This document shows, in pieces, positions 33,401-44,626 of a DNA stretch of 64,000 nt. Numbering within the stretch: position 1 is the stretch's first letter; each line of letters starts with the position of its first letter. Location of the stretch: contig CM075937.1 in assembly GCA_038030265.1 (NCBI GenBank), positions 31,042,198-31,106,197 on the forward strand, given 5' to 3'. Source of the DNA: Corythucha ciliata. Taxonomy: Eukaryota; Arthropoda; Insecta; Hemiptera; Tingidae. The notes below the pieces were generated by a model. It ran no database searches. It worked only from the letters and a program-made list of their open reading frames with translations, and was not told the DNA's origin. The position numbers and the translations under genes are program-made.

Positions 33401-34320
33401 AAATTTGGGAATACGGCCCTAGAATCCAGAATGTTATACCAAAAACCTGGCATTTTAGCTCAATATCTGATAATCTTGATCCAAAACTAATCCTGCGCGT
33501 TTGGATCTTTCTAAAACCTAATATCGCAATTCAGTCCATTTTTAACCCATGTTTCAACCCTCAAAACCAAATTTTACGCATTTGACTTGTTCAAATCCCA
33601 ATTTTAGGAATTTTTGTTCTCTCAGAAACAAAATGTCGTTGGTTTGGCTCTTTCAAACCCAATTTCACGGTCATACGCTCCTTCAAAACCAAATTTCTTG
33701 GATTTGGCTATTTCAAAACCCAATTTCGGCGATTTACGATTTATGATAAACCGAATTTCATGGCATAAGCTCTTCCTATAATTTTCTTAATACGAAAAAC
33801 TGATTTGGCCCGTTTGAAAATCAATTATGTGACTTAGGCCTTTTCAGACAATGCCTCCCTCGGAAGTTCGCTCTTCCATAACCAAATGTCGTAGATTTGG
33901 CTTCTTCAAAACAGAATTTTACCCTTTCAGCCACAATTTCGCGTGTTTTTCCTCTTTGAAAAACAAAATATCGTTGCTTTTGCTTTTTCTAGAATCGGTT
34001 TTTGCAGCTTTGACTAATTCGAAAGCTAATTTACCTTTTTCAAAACCCAAATTTATGGATGTGGGTTTAATTTTAACTCAAAAAACAAAATTTTGTTATT
34101 TTGGCTATTACAACACTAGTTACACAGATTTTCAAACGGACACCCTCCGCATTTGTCTCCTTCAAGTCCCAATTTTAGGCAATTTTTCTCTTTTAAACCC
34201 CAAATTCCGTGGGATATGCTCTATCGAAAGCAAAATTTCGTGGGTTTGGTTCTTTCAGATCCAAGAAACTTGGGTCTTTGGGTATTTGGCCTAAATCCAA
34301 ATCTCAGGATTTATGTTTAA
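33400..34320 (+). repeat. Family B degenerate short-period repeat array (largest block)
   Basis: Over 900 bp of units such as CCAAATTTCTTGGATTTGGC and TATTTCAAAACCCAATTTCG. The 147-codon frame at 33851-34294 is simply this repeat read through and should not be taken as a gene. Confidence 0.75.
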
Positions 34321-34363
34321 ACCAAATTTCATGGTTTCAGCCTTTCGTATAATCTTGGTTATA

Positions 34364-34642
34364 GACCATAAACTTTTTTTTTTGAACCATACAGCCATGG
34401 TGTTTTTTAAAGAATGCATTTCGGGCCCATTCCCGGTGCCCCTCATCAGCATTACCGCTTCACCTCTAAGGCCAAACACCCCAAGGCCTCTAACCTCTAA
34501 GGCCCAAACACCTCTAAGGCCAAAGGTGTTTGGCCTTAGTAGTGAAGCGGTAATGCTGATGAGGGGCACCGGGAATGGGCCCGAAATGCATTCTTTAAAA
34601 AACACCATGGCTGTATGGTTAAAAAAAAAAAGGTTTATGGTC
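34364..34642. mobile_element. 279-bp near-perfect palindromic MITE, TA duplication
   Basis: Ends GACCATAAAC and GTTTATGGTC flanked by TA on both sides. The roughly 110-bp arms (ACCATACAGCCATGGTG, GGGCCCATTCCCGGTGCC, CAGCATTACCGCTTCA) are almost identical and surround a centre with repeated CCTCTAAGGCC-type phrases. The high arm identity suggests recent activity or gene conversion. TA duplication fits Tc1/mariner-type MITEs. It is inserted next to family B repeats, which resume at 34690. Confidence 0.85.
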
Positions 34643-34689
34643 TACAAGTCGAAGCAACAGCCAAGGAAAGGATTTTGAACAAATTCCGA

Positions 34690-34860
34690 AATTTAATCTT
34701 GGTTAATTTGAAAAACTAATTCGTATCGTTGAAAAACCAAATGCATAGCCAAATGATTTTGACTCTTTCATACAAAAATTTCGCCCGATCTTCGCTCTTC
34801 CATAAGCAAATGTCCCGGATTTGGCTCTTTCAAAAGCCAATTTCACTAATTTGTCAGCAA
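34690..34860 (+). repeat. Family B repeat array, continuation
   Basis: Units such as TGTCCCGGATTTGGCTC and TTTCAAAAGCCAATTTC resume after the palindromic MITE. Confidence 0.55.
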
Positions 34861-35294
34861 ATGGATAGTACCAATTAATACTAAAATAAGTTATTTAATT
34901 ATTTTCTAACTTCCTAGTTCTAGGATCTAGATATCTGATTTGCTTTCTCTCACATTTGTTTATTATTCTCTTCAATTTCCCTTCCTTTTTTATTGCCCCT
35001 CCCTTTCTGTGAGGGTGGCCGAGCTGATTGGTCGGTTTTCTGATTTTTTTACGTCCATGTTCCCGTAGGGAAAGGACGAAAGTATTTTTCGGTCAACAGC
35101 CAATTTTTTTTATTTAATCACCAGTTTCATAATCAGTTTCAGAGGCCAAATTATTATTTTTTGTGATGAATATTTTCACCTCTTCGACATGGAGAAGAAC
35201 AAAATTGAAATCAGTGGAAAAACGTCCTTATTTTGTTAGCTTTCGAACGACGTGTAAAGGTTCATAGTTACAGTATTTTTCCGTTGAGATATAA

Positions 35295-35939
35295 AGGCCC
35301 CTACACAAGATCCGATCCTACCGTCGGATGCTAAAGTCTGCCCACTTAGTGAAGGACTCTCGAACGTGTTGCTTCATTTCGATGGTTGATTTGTTCACTC
35401 CCACCAAAAATATTTAACACCTCAACAAAAAATCTTTTACTACGGGCACAGGGCACTATGGTTACGTATAGACGCTACACAGTGATCATTTGTTCCAAAA
35501 TTATTCGTTCTTTTTATAAGAAGGGGCGAAGGGGAAGCTCATTCCACCAAATTCAAGGGCGGGCGAGAGTCCATCCCTAAATGGACAAACTTTAGCCAGG
35601 TGCGTCCTACAGTTTCATAGTGTGGAGTCTTGTAGGAGTAAGAATTCGGTGGGATCCTACTGTATAGGTTGGTCGGACGGTTGAGACCTTCCTTCATCCT
35701 ACCACCCCACCACGGCCGGATCGGAGCGTGTGTAGGGCTGTAGCGTCCGACATCCTACCAAAAGGAGCTCTCTTCATTCTTGGGTTCCTTTTTCTTCTCT
35801 GGGTGATTATAACTATATTTATTGTGATTATTATCATAACGGTCGGAAGAAATGGTGGGAACGTGTGCAGAGCCGGACAAAAACAGTTGAAAGAGTTAGG
35901 GTAGGTCGGTCGGTAGGATCGGAACGTGTGCAGGGGCCT
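35295..35939. mobile_element. 645-bp MITE with AGGCCCCTACACA ends, carrying a second repeat
   Basis: The left end AGGCCCCTACACAAGATCCG pairs with the right end CGGAACGTGTGCAGGGGCCT, and GATCCTACCG with CGGTAGGATC. The flanks TAA and GAA are an imperfect three-base match. The stretch at 35395-35590 is a copy of the 29093 repeat, so the element is a composite. Confidence 0.65.
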
Positions 35940-35943
35940 GAAG

Positions 35944-36814
35944 TCAAAAAGTTGAAAAATCCCAGTCAGAAAATCGCGGAAAAATGTATGGAAATGTGAG
36001 GAAATACGAGGAACTCTTGATTTGGTCTCGTAAATGAACTATGCGTCTACAGTGCTCGAATTCTATCTTATTCGGCCCGAATCTGTTAAAAATGCTTCGA
36101 GCGTTTACAAATTTGTCAATTTCAACCCTTGGAGTTGCCTGTTTTGCTGTCGTACGAATCATACGATAATGATCAGTTTTTGTCAATTTAGCTCCGATTT
36201 GTGACTGTTCGTCACACACACACAGTCTGTTCGACAGACTGGTAATTCGGTTCAATAGTTCGCAATTATTCCATGAATTGATAATTCATTAATTGCGAAG
36301 CATCAATGCGCAAAAGTGATTAACACCCAGAAATTGATAGCTCAGTCCAAGAGCTTACCGATTTATACTCCATAAACTACTCAGCGATAAACGTGGATTT
36401 CACGTTCGCTGCATTATGCTTCTTGGCTGGAGTTGAACGGGCCATCTTAAATTTTTTATACCGGTGTTGTGCGGTAGAGCGCCAGAACTCCGTGATACTC
36501 CATGGTCCATGATACGTCTGGTTGATTGGGGCTGTATAGGTTAATAAAAGCCGTGACCGTTGGTTTCGTGAAACGTTGTCACCTAGTTGTCTCGCCTGGC
36601 TGAGGCATAAGGGACGATCCATATTCATTTTAACAGTCAGTTGTGTCTTCTCAAGTGGGTTGGAAGAGGGATTATTTTGATCTCTGATTAAACGGTTACA
36701 CACGTGGATTAAACATCTACAGCGCAACAGCATTTTAAACGCGAAGCCGGGCCCTTCGATGGTACACGTACCTCGTATAACCTGTTTTGTTGTCAGACAG
36801 AATACGGGCTGCAT
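35944..36814 (-). other. Unclassified region with two minus-strand open frames
   Basis: Frames of 145 codons (36814 to 36377) and 103 codons (36255 to 35944) follow each other on the minus strand. Their composition is mixed and not repeat-like, but no domain, splice pair or family is recognised. They may be relics of a gene or element, or chance. A short CA run lies at 36212-36224. Confidence 0.2.
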
Positions 36815-36819
36815 TTTTA

Positions 36820-37690
36820 GATTTTTACGTTTTTATTTTTATTTCTGTGAGTTTGTGTAAAAACTTTGATTTTAAAGCAATAATCTATACTATACGGACG
36901 TATTAAAAGCCCCCCTCCTTATCCTGTTCCCGAAAAAAATTCAAGGTGAGCCGAGAATGAACTTGTTCAAGGATTGCCAGGTTTTTTTTTTTTTTTTTTT
37001 TTTGTGTCTCTCTTTCTTGAACCAAATGCGTACACCATAAATTTAGGAAAGCAAATACGAAAGTTGGAAATCCTGACCATTTTTTTTATTATTCACTTGA
37101 CGAAAACCGGATTGAGAGTGGTTTTTGGTTTTCCTCGTCCTTATTTCAATGAATGAATAACGACTGGTAGAGGGGGGGGGGTCTTTTTACAAACACCATA
37201 ATTTCTGTTACAACCTTTTATGACAGAAAATGAAGCCGCCACCTCCGGCTATGTCGAGCGTTTGATAGTGTAGAATGGAACCAATTCCTATATTATGGTT
37301 TCTCATTTTTCATTTTGCCGCTAAAGCAGGTTTTATGTTCATATTTTCGTGGCCTAAATTAACTTCCAAATGAGTGACTGGAGAGAACTTTCCTTCAATC
37401 AATATTAATGTATAATATACTTAGCCAGAGATTGTTGTAATCCAAATATATCCACTTCGACAGCTTCTTACAATCAATTTTTGATCAAAATTACAATAAC
37501 TTTTCCTTTAGGTTTGTGTCAAGATTATAGAATGATAAGTTATTACCTATTTGCTTTTCGTGTGTGTATCAATAGTTTAAATGATTTTGGTTCTCGCTAT
37601 AATTTATCAGCCCCCAGCCCTTCCAGCGATCCCCTCCTTTTTGTAACTTACATTACCCTTCCCGAGTGGTCACATATAGTTTCCTGTAGA
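36820..37690. other. Unclassified AT-rich region
   Basis: Includes a long T homopolymer at about 36982-37003 and a G run near 37173-37182. No gene identified. Confidence 0.35.
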
Positions 37691-37694
37691 GAAA

Positions 37695-38080
37695 ATCTGG
37701 TGATGCGTGATGGTGGCCGCCGCGCTTCTTTTTGTATACGCGTACACAGACAAAGGAGAAACAACCTTCAAGGTTGAAATCTCCTCCGCGCTATCCATCG
37801 TGTTTTTTTTTCCTTCTTTTTTTCTCTCTCTTTCTCTCTCCGTCTGCTTCAGGACAAGGCGGACTGGAGTGGTGGTGATCAAAGAGAGCCACACGAGAAG
37901 ACTCAGATCTCAGACAAGAGAGAGAGATGCTGGAGTCTGGAGCTGACTGGGTTCCTTCTACTTTTTCTTCGTTGTTGTCCTCGGTTGGATGATTGCGGAG
38001 GATGCGCTCGTAGCATTTCGAGAGTTCACCCCTCGCTCTGTCCCTGTTTAATTTTTTGTCACTAGCGTTGAAAGCATGTG
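37695..38080 (+). promoter_or_regulatory. CG-richer stretch with splice-like signals, possible untranslated exon
   Basis: A long pyrimidine tract (37801-37848) leads to CTGCTTCAG|GACAAGG (acceptor-like, 37854), followed by GA-rich and CG-containing sequence to about 38040. It looks like a 3' splice site plus exon but has no confident open frame. It could be an upstream exon of the zinc-finger gene; this is inference. Confidence 0.2.
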
Positions 38081-38960
38081 GTTTGGACTTTTTTATTATC
38101 GGTTTTTGAAGTGACTGTTTTTAGAAATGAATATGAACGATGCAACGGACGGAGACACAAGGGCTTCTAATGGTCTCGCATCTGCATTTCAGACCTCATT
38201 CTGGCGTTTTGGTTTTATTTTACGATAATCACCGTTTTTGAGAAACGCTAACGTTAGCAAGGAGAATTTCACTCAATAATGTTTTTGAGAAATTTTAAAA
38301 TATGGGCTGGGCGTATACAAAACGAATTTTAAAATTCGTGGCGTATACAAAACTCAAAAGGCATTTCAAAGGCTCCGAAATCACTGAGAGGAGATGAGTC
38401 CAAGCGTCACCTATTATTGGTACACTCTGTGATCATGTGACAACTGACGATTTGATTGTAACGATTTATTTTATTGAGTCCAGAAGTAAAAACGTGAACA
38501 TATCCGCGGACCAAACGCTCCGCCTTATCTTACGTTTTGCTATTGATGTTCAAATCTGTTTTCACAGCTTACTTTTGAACTGAATCAGCTGTGGAAACAG
38601 TTTGAACAATTTAACTATAGCTCTTCCAACGATATTTATAAACCTGGATTGCTCATAGTGGACTGCAGGGGCGTGGAGGGGGCAGGTCGTCCCTTGATAA
38701 ACAATCACCCTGTCCCTCTCCTTGTGTAGTTATGGCAACACAACTCTCTTCCGGTATTTACTTTGAAACTTCACCCCTCTCATCCACTTGGGAGCTTATT
38801 TGATGGACCTCGCCCTCCTGTGATCAGCCCCTCTAGCTTCATTTAAACAAAAAACGTGTATCGCCCATCTTAATTATTAATTAACTTTTTAAAAAATCTG
38901 AAGCCTTTCGATCAGTAGAATGAGAAACTTGCACATTTTTCAAAATTGGGTATTGCTTAA
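38080..38960. other. Unclassified intergenic region
   Basis: Holds a small palindromic repeat near 38308-38352 (GCGTATACAAAACG twice around AATTTTAAAATT). A CAGGGGCGTGGAGGGGG tip near 38666 resembles a hAT-type end. No gene. Confidence 0.35.
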
Positions 38961-38965
38961 AGAGG

Positions 38966-39380
38966 GCTCTTCCACAAGTCTATTGCTCACATTAAACTTT
39001 GAAATCAGTCAAGGATGCTTTTTTAGTGAATTTTTAAAAATTGTGAGTGGGGGTTCGATTACGTCAAAACTTACTTATTGAAATTGATGATACGGGGAAG
39101 AGGGGGTTGGACGCGTTTACTGGGGGGGGGGGATTTTTCATGTTATTTGTAAACAAACAGTTTTAGAGTTCCCTCAAATGCTTCACAAGTAAGTATTTAC
39201 GTCATTTCCCCTCGCACCATCCATCCCCTTCTGAAGAACTTTAAACCTTTTTTAAAAATCTTAAAACGCACCAATCGGGTTGCAACTGCCGTTGTTATCC
39301 TTCAGTTCACGAGTCAAATCACCGATATGCTTTTCTACCCAATCTGAGATTCATGCAAGTTCCCCATTCAGCAGGTGAAT
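38966..39380 (+). repeat. Dispersed repeat, uninterrupted relative of 600-880 and 1495-1560
   Basis: GGGCTCTTCCACAAGTCTATTG, CACATTAAAC and AATCAGTCAAGGAT match 1498-1550. The section 39115-39380 matches 600-880 in reverse. At the position where 1549 carries a foldback insertion, this copy continues uninterrupted (CAAGGATGCTTTTTTAG). Confidence 0.65.
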
Positions 39381-39944
39381 AAATAGGCCCCGCCCACTAG
39401 TGGATATTTTTGGCTCGGCTCACACCTTTTGGGCATCTCCATACTATTTCTTCCTTAGTGCCCCTTAGCACCTATGGCTGAATGACAGGTCAGAACCGCA
39501 GATTTAGACTGTGGGTTTTTCCACCGGGCCAAATCTGCAGGTTTTTAGCCTGTCGTTGCCCACTTATGTGCAGTCCTCGCCTTCGGGAAATCTTACCAAC
39601 TCTTCAAACCCGTTCGTGTATGGTGAAACCCGCAGATTTTGATAAATAGGAAAAAGGAGTTGTGAATAGATAAATAAAATCCTCAAGCCTGAATTGTCGA
39701 GCATGACAAACAGACCAGAGACAAACTGCGACGGATTTCATATTTTTCTTGTGTTGCCAGGTTCACATTTAGATGCTATTTTCACTTTGTATAAGTATGA
39801 ACGAGGAAACAACACAGTTGCTTTTGCGGGAGGAGTTTATGTGTCCAGAAGAATTTTAAAAAGTTTGAAGGACCGCAAAAATTGGACGAAGAAATGGATT
39901 TCTCGGTGAAATGAGGCCAGTCGTATGAGTCCTCAGGGGCCTAT
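39381..39944. other. Unclassified; short plus-strand frame near 39694-39909
   Basis: A 71-codon frame (non-ATG start) ends in a Lys/Arg/Trp-rich peptide (RILKSLKDRKNWTKKWISR). It vaguely recalls the N-terminus of Harbinger-type nucleases, but the match is too weak to call. Confidence 0.2.
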
Positions 39945-40190
39945 GGGCGCGCCTCAATGGTGCATGATGGATACAATACTCTCTTTGCAAACCAGCGGGC
40001 GTTCAAATCCAGCTATTGTCCATTTCGTTATAAGGCTGCGGCGAGCTGTGACACGGCTTACTCGGCTTCGTGTGGGCGTTCATGGCGGCGGTGCGCGTAT
40101 GCCAACCCGCTTGCCAACCGAAACGCCCACCGCCCATGTAGTACGGGCGTGAAGTGCACAGCTGGATCAGGCTATGGTGTATGAGCCTAT
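39945..40190 (+). mobile_element. tRNA-derived SINE, copy 2
   Basis: Same family as 18845-19128. A-box-like TGCATGATGG at 39961-39970, B-box-like GGGCGTTCAAATCC ending at 40010, and the shared body phrases AAGGCTGCGGCGAGCTGTG and GTGAAGTGCACAGCTG. There is a local expansion of GCCAACCCGCTTGCCAACCG type near 40100-40125. The A-rich tail is missing or decayed. Confidence 0.75.
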
Positions 40191-40325
40191 TGGTAACTCA
40201 AACGAACTATAGAGAGCGGTACGATCGTTTCAAAATGTCGTCTGAAAGGCATATAAACAGTTGATAAGGCAATAGTTTGGCATGGTAATTTAGCTCAATT
40301 CTCAATTTATGTAATTAATTTATAG

Positions 40326-40568
40326 ATTAAACGACTGCTGGCTGGCGAGGAAGTGGACCACAATTATTCGCGCTTAGAGGGAGCCCCAAAAACCCACTTC
40401 GTGTGTTGTGTCTCTCAATGTCCAAATAACGAGCGGACTCCCAATGTTTCTTTCCATTGTATACCCCCTGAAAAAATTATGGCAAAACCAGGGAAAATAA
40501 AATTGAGGATCGGGAAAGAAGTGTCGAAATTCGTGCGGGTTTCCTCCGAACATTTCCAACTTGCTTAA
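40326..40568 (+). pseudogene. THAP-type zinc-finger fragment
   Basis: An in-frame segment preceded by TATAG (40322-40326) reads through CCVSQCPNNERTPNVSFHC and ends with a VSSEHF-like motif. THAP domains have C-X2-4-C near the N-terminus, a conserved Phe/His/Pro stretch, and a distal C-X2-H usually written CSEHF. Here the CVSQC pair is present, but the distal Cys is Ser, and the conserved Trp of the family is not evident (the segment reads KIMAKPGKIKLRIGKEV). The frame stops shortly after. It is best read as a decayed THAP exon from a gene or a P-element-like transposon. Confidence 0.5.
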
Positions 40569-40960
40569 TTAGAAGTAAATCAATGTGTCTTTGCAATAAT
40601 CAGAAACGCGTTTCCCTATCTTCAGAAGAGTATTTATTCTAAGTAGCCTTCGCTAGAAAAGGGGACAGTTTCTGCTTCCACGGGCGTAGGTATACAAATT
40701 ATATGCGTTGCTCCCTGGAATTCGAAGTCGGCGACTTTTGAATCATTCTGTGGTTGAGGCCTGATAAGTATTGACTGGTTTTTAGGGCAATCCCTACAGC
40801 ATCGCTTCAGTTCATACGACGTCCTCCTCATAAAAGTTCATTTTCTTCTGGGTACATAAACCTGTACAGGAGAAAGAAACAATAATTCTCCAGCTCCTTC
40901 AACAAGGAATTCGATGAGTTCAGGTGCATTTGAAAATGTCTTCCACTTCCTCCCTTCCCA

Positions 40961-41217
40961 GGGGGGTGATTCTGTAACTTGCAAAATTTACGTGTCGTAA
41001 AATGGAAGAAGGGCGAGGGAAGGTACCTCGTTGTCATGGTTTTTACGATACCTAGTGAATGAAACTGCGGAATTTCCATGCGAGAATGTGTGGTCTCGAA
41101 GAAAAAATAACAAATTCTAGACAATTGAGTGGAAAAACCCAAGGCAACGTGGTACATCCTCTCCCCCTCCTTTCCAGTTACGACACGTAAATTTTACAAG
41201 CTACAGAATCACCCCCC
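40961..41217. mobile_element. 257-bp MITE with GGGGGGTGATTCTGTAAC ends
   Basis: Complete copy. The left end GGGGGGTGATTCTGTAACTT and the right end ACAGAATCACCCCCC are inverted, and pairing continues with TTTACGTGTCGTAA / TTACGACACGTAAA. The flanks read CCCA and TGGT, so any target duplication is short and symmetrical. A left-truncated copy lies at 11714-11948. Confidence 0.85.
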
Positions 41218-41389
41218 TGGTCCCGGCAGACCTTTGGGGCAAACCTTGGACAGAAAAACAATAACTCTGTTTGGAAGTAACACTTGAAACAAAATTTGAG
41301 ATTTTTTTATGTATCCATGAGAGAGCGGTCAAGTCCCGCGGTCAGTCTTTTAAAAACGGTCAAGTATTTTAAGATAGCCGGATCGGCGT

Positions 41390-41960
41390 AATAGCTCTTT
41401 AAAATTAGCCAACACCCCTACAAATTTGAATTTAAACGTGTGAAATCCATAAGATGGCCTCCTTTTAGGGAGCCAACCGCGCAAGATAGTGATTCCTGAC
41501 GAGCATGATTCGTGAAATTTGGGTTTTGGCAAAGCCAATCCGAAAGATTGTTTTTTTTTCTAGGGAGCGAAATTATATTAGTCCTCCAATTAGCCTAAAC
41601 CTTGGTTGAAATTCAGTAAGTGTCAAATCCTCGAGATTTTAACTGTGAAACAGCCCAAATCCAAGAATTTCATTTTTGACGGTCACAGCCCAAACCAATT
41701 AGATTGGATTATTTCTTGAGCCAGTCCCGCAAAATTGGCTTTTTAGGGAGTCAATTTTTCGTAATTGGCCTTTTGAGTGAGTAAAAACCGTGAAATTTGG
41801 TTCTGTAAGAGCCAAATAGTCCGCAAAATTTTGGCTTTGCAATGGTAAAATCCGTTTATTTTTTTGAAGGAGCGATATCCGATAAATTGCTCTTTACAAA
41901 TGAGCTAACACCCTGGAAATTTTTCTTTCAAAAGGGCGAAATAATCCATGAAGTTGGCAT
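41390..41960 (-). repeat. Family B repeat array, reverse orientation
   Basis: Phrases AAATTGGCTTTTTAGGGAGTC, GTGAAATTTGGTTC and CCGCAAAATTTTGGC recur every 30-40 bp. Confidence 0.6.
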
Positions 41961-43160
41961 CATGCACTTTCTTGTCTTACGTGCTCCATGTTCCTAAAAC
42001 TGGCTCGCACAACTGTAATGTACCTATGTACAATAAAGTTGAAAGAAAAACTTCCTGACGTGCCTAGGTGCACGTGCATTTTTTAATTGCGCCTGTCACT
42101 TGTCACTATCACAATGAATTTTTTGTATTCGAAAATGAGGTTGGCTTTCCAAGATAAACTTTGGAAGGCATTGGGCGAAAAATTCAAGGGAATTGTCATC
42201 TTCTCCAACAACGTCACACTCAACATGTTTCGATTTGAGAACAACAGATCCCTCAATCAATGGTCGCTGGAAATCGCCAATGCAGCGGATAATCACAGGC
42301 AGATTAACAATATCCGAGCCCATCTGAAATAAATCATTTCGTGTAGTGGATAATAGAGTATGGAAACGAGTAACACTCGGTAAATCGCCCTTATTCTGGA
42401 AGGACTAAGAAATGGCTGTTGGAGTAGTTAACAAGATTAAGAAATAATAGGTTTTAACAATTATGAACGGTCATACGCTTATTCAGAGAGTAATACTTAC
42501 ATTAATTAAAAAAATAAAAAATCATCTTACCATATTATCGCGCACAGTATGCCCTTTTAAGCCAAACAATCACGACATTCTGAATGATTCATCATGTCTT
42601 ATATGCTTCCTGGAGCTTTTCACTGATAACACTAGATGTCAGCCACTCCGTTTTGTGTCCCCGATGACTCATTATGTGTTTCAGCACGACGCATAATTTT
42701 ATAAGGATGATTTTCCATTTATTTTAATTTTTGCATTTCCGTAAACCAACAAACCTACGGACACAAATCGAACGTTAGTGGGCCTTGACAGGCCGGTCCA
42801 TCGGATTTCAAAACCCGCAGGTCTAGAGTTCCGAAATTCGTCGGTCTCGACCGCATGTGTACGAAGATCAACAGGCCGGGCCTTCGAGAATCAAAACCTC
42901 GGGTTCAAAACCCGAAGTTTTTTATCTTCATTAACATTCGCAGGCCAGGCCCGCGGGTTTCCTGAAAAAGTCCGGTCGTGTATGGGGACCTATTTGACTT
43001 TCCTCGAATTTTAAATTAAATTCACAAAAGAAATAGTCATTATAAATAATTTAAAATTCGAGGAAGTCAAAATTGAAATTCAGGCTCTGCTGGCCTTGTC
43101 TCAAGCCTATAAGGTTTCATATGAGACCGTAAAAATTTAAATATTATTCCAACTGTACAC
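41961..43160. other. Unclassified intergenic region
   Basis: Open frames overlap on both strands at 42087-42332 without a recognisable domain. At 42780-42970 there are recurrent AGGCC/AACCCG phrases. Short facing copies of AATTCGAGGAAGTC and its reverse lie near 42998-43015 and 43054-43070. Confidence 0.35.
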
Positions 43161-43169
43161 CAACTTTTA

Positions 43170-43554
43170 AGATTGCAGTGTACGATTAACCGACAGATTC
43201 AGTCGGAGTTGAAAACGTTTGAAAATTCTGCAAATTTTCGTAATTTCTCACATTTTACTACTCGGGCTTATTTTTGTCCCCTGAATTCTACATTTGAAAT
43301 ATTATTTTGCATTGGGAAAATGGTAAATTTAACGCTCTTTCCAACGGTGTATTCAGATTTGATTTTCGGCCAGAAATAAGCGAGTTACAGTCATTTTAGT
43401 AACGCAATGTCTATAACACGAAAAAAATCTTAAAAGTGAAAAAAGTCGGACTTCGTGCGGGGTGAAAATTTTTTTTGCAGAGGACAACTTTTGCCGCAAA
43501 TGAGTTGCAGAATCGAACCCTGGCCGGTGGTGCGACCTTAATGTTAACACCCTG
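43170..43554 (+). repeat. Mariner-type element right end
   Basis: The segment ends AACACCCTGTATA, the same tip type as the 46034-48088 element (CACCCTGTA) and the repeat ending near 51030. The internal phrase CTCTTTCCAACGGTGT also resembles CTCTTTCCAATGGTGT at 50813. The left end is not located. Confidence 0.5.
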
Positions 43555-43556
43555 TA

Positions 43557-44602
43557 TAGGTAAGGAGTGTTCGAGAAAAAAAAGTAAATTCTAAAACGCT
43601 CGGCACAACTTTTGGCAGCCCGAATACCACGATTTTTCGCCACTTTTTTTAGTTTTTTCTAAATATCACTAAAACCATCAGCTTTAGAGGAAAATTTCCC
43701 GTACATCTCAGATAGGGCATTAACTTTCCTACATCTTTTTTATTCGAAGTATTTTTCTACGACCAATGTGGAGGGCGCTATAGCCTCTCGGACAATTTTT
43801 CCTGTAACGGTTGAGTTTTAAAATCGCCCATTTCCGACCAAAATATGTTCGGTGAGCTTCATTTCTTGCCGTCAACATTCATCCCTCCGTCAATAGCAAC
43901 TGTTCAAGTTCCCTCCCCCCCCCCTACTTGTGTGACAATTTCAAAATCACTTTTTTTCGGCCAAGCTGAAACCCTGGTTAAGTCGGGTCCCCGACGTTGT
44001 TACTACTCGACATACGAGTCGAGGGTTTACCATGACGCTTGCTTGAAGACTCCAGCCAAAAGCTCTTCTTTCTGACACCGGTTTCGGCGAACACTTGCAA
44101 GCAAGCGTCATGGTGCGCCCTCGACTCGTGTGTCGAGTAGTAACAACGTTGAGGACCCGACTTGCCAAGGTTTCAGCTTAGCCGAAAAAAAAGTGATTTG
44201 GAAATTTTAAAACGAGTACGGAGAAGGGGCGTTGAAAATTTGGTAATGACAGAGGGAAGAATGTTGACGGCAAGAAATGAAGCTCTCTGAACATATTTTG
44301 GTCGGAAACGGGTGGTTTTAAAACAACCTTTACAAACTTCCATCTTTCAAACTTAACAGGAAAAATTGTCCTAGAGGCTGTAGCGCCCTCCATATTGGTC
44401 GTAGAAATATACTTTTAATGCAAAAGATGTAGGAAATTTAATGCTCTGCCTGTGTTGTATGGGAGAATTTCATCAAAAGCCGATGGTTTTAGTGATATTT
44501 AGAAAAAACTAAAAAAAGTGGCGAAAAATCGTGGTATTCGGGCTGCCAAAAGTTGCGCCGATCAGAATTTACATTTTTTTTCTCATTCACTCCTTACCCA
44601 TA
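43557..44602. mobile_element. 1.05-kb foldback element
   Basis: The left arm (GGTAAGGAGTG, GGCAGCCCGAATACCACG, CTAAATATCACTAAAACCAT) is mirrored to the right end (TGGTTTTAGTGATATTTAG, CGTGGTATTCGGGCTGCC, CACTCCTTACC). The centre lies near 44075. Arms of about 480-500 bp differ by scattered substitutions. The inner halves contain the inverted block TTACTACTCGACATACGAGTC. There is no transposase frame. Confidence 0.85.
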
Positions 44603-44626
44603 TATATGTCGTATCCATGTCGAGTA

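Noticed and set aside
33851..34294. 147-codon plus-strand frame
   Set aside because: It is the family B short-period repeat read through; periodic Phe/Lys/Ser reflects the repeat unit.
34291..34678. Opposing frames of 105 and 121 codons that share peptide blocks
   Set aside because: They result from the near-perfect palindrome at 34364-34642 being read on both strands.
40634..40831. 65-codon minus-strand frame ending at an AATAAA-like site
   Set aside because: Balanced composition but no upstream exon in phase and no family; kept only as a weak possibility.
42087..42332. 81-codon plus-strand frame with an overlapping minus-strand frame
   Set aside because: No recognisable domain, no splice partners, and equally long frames on both strands.
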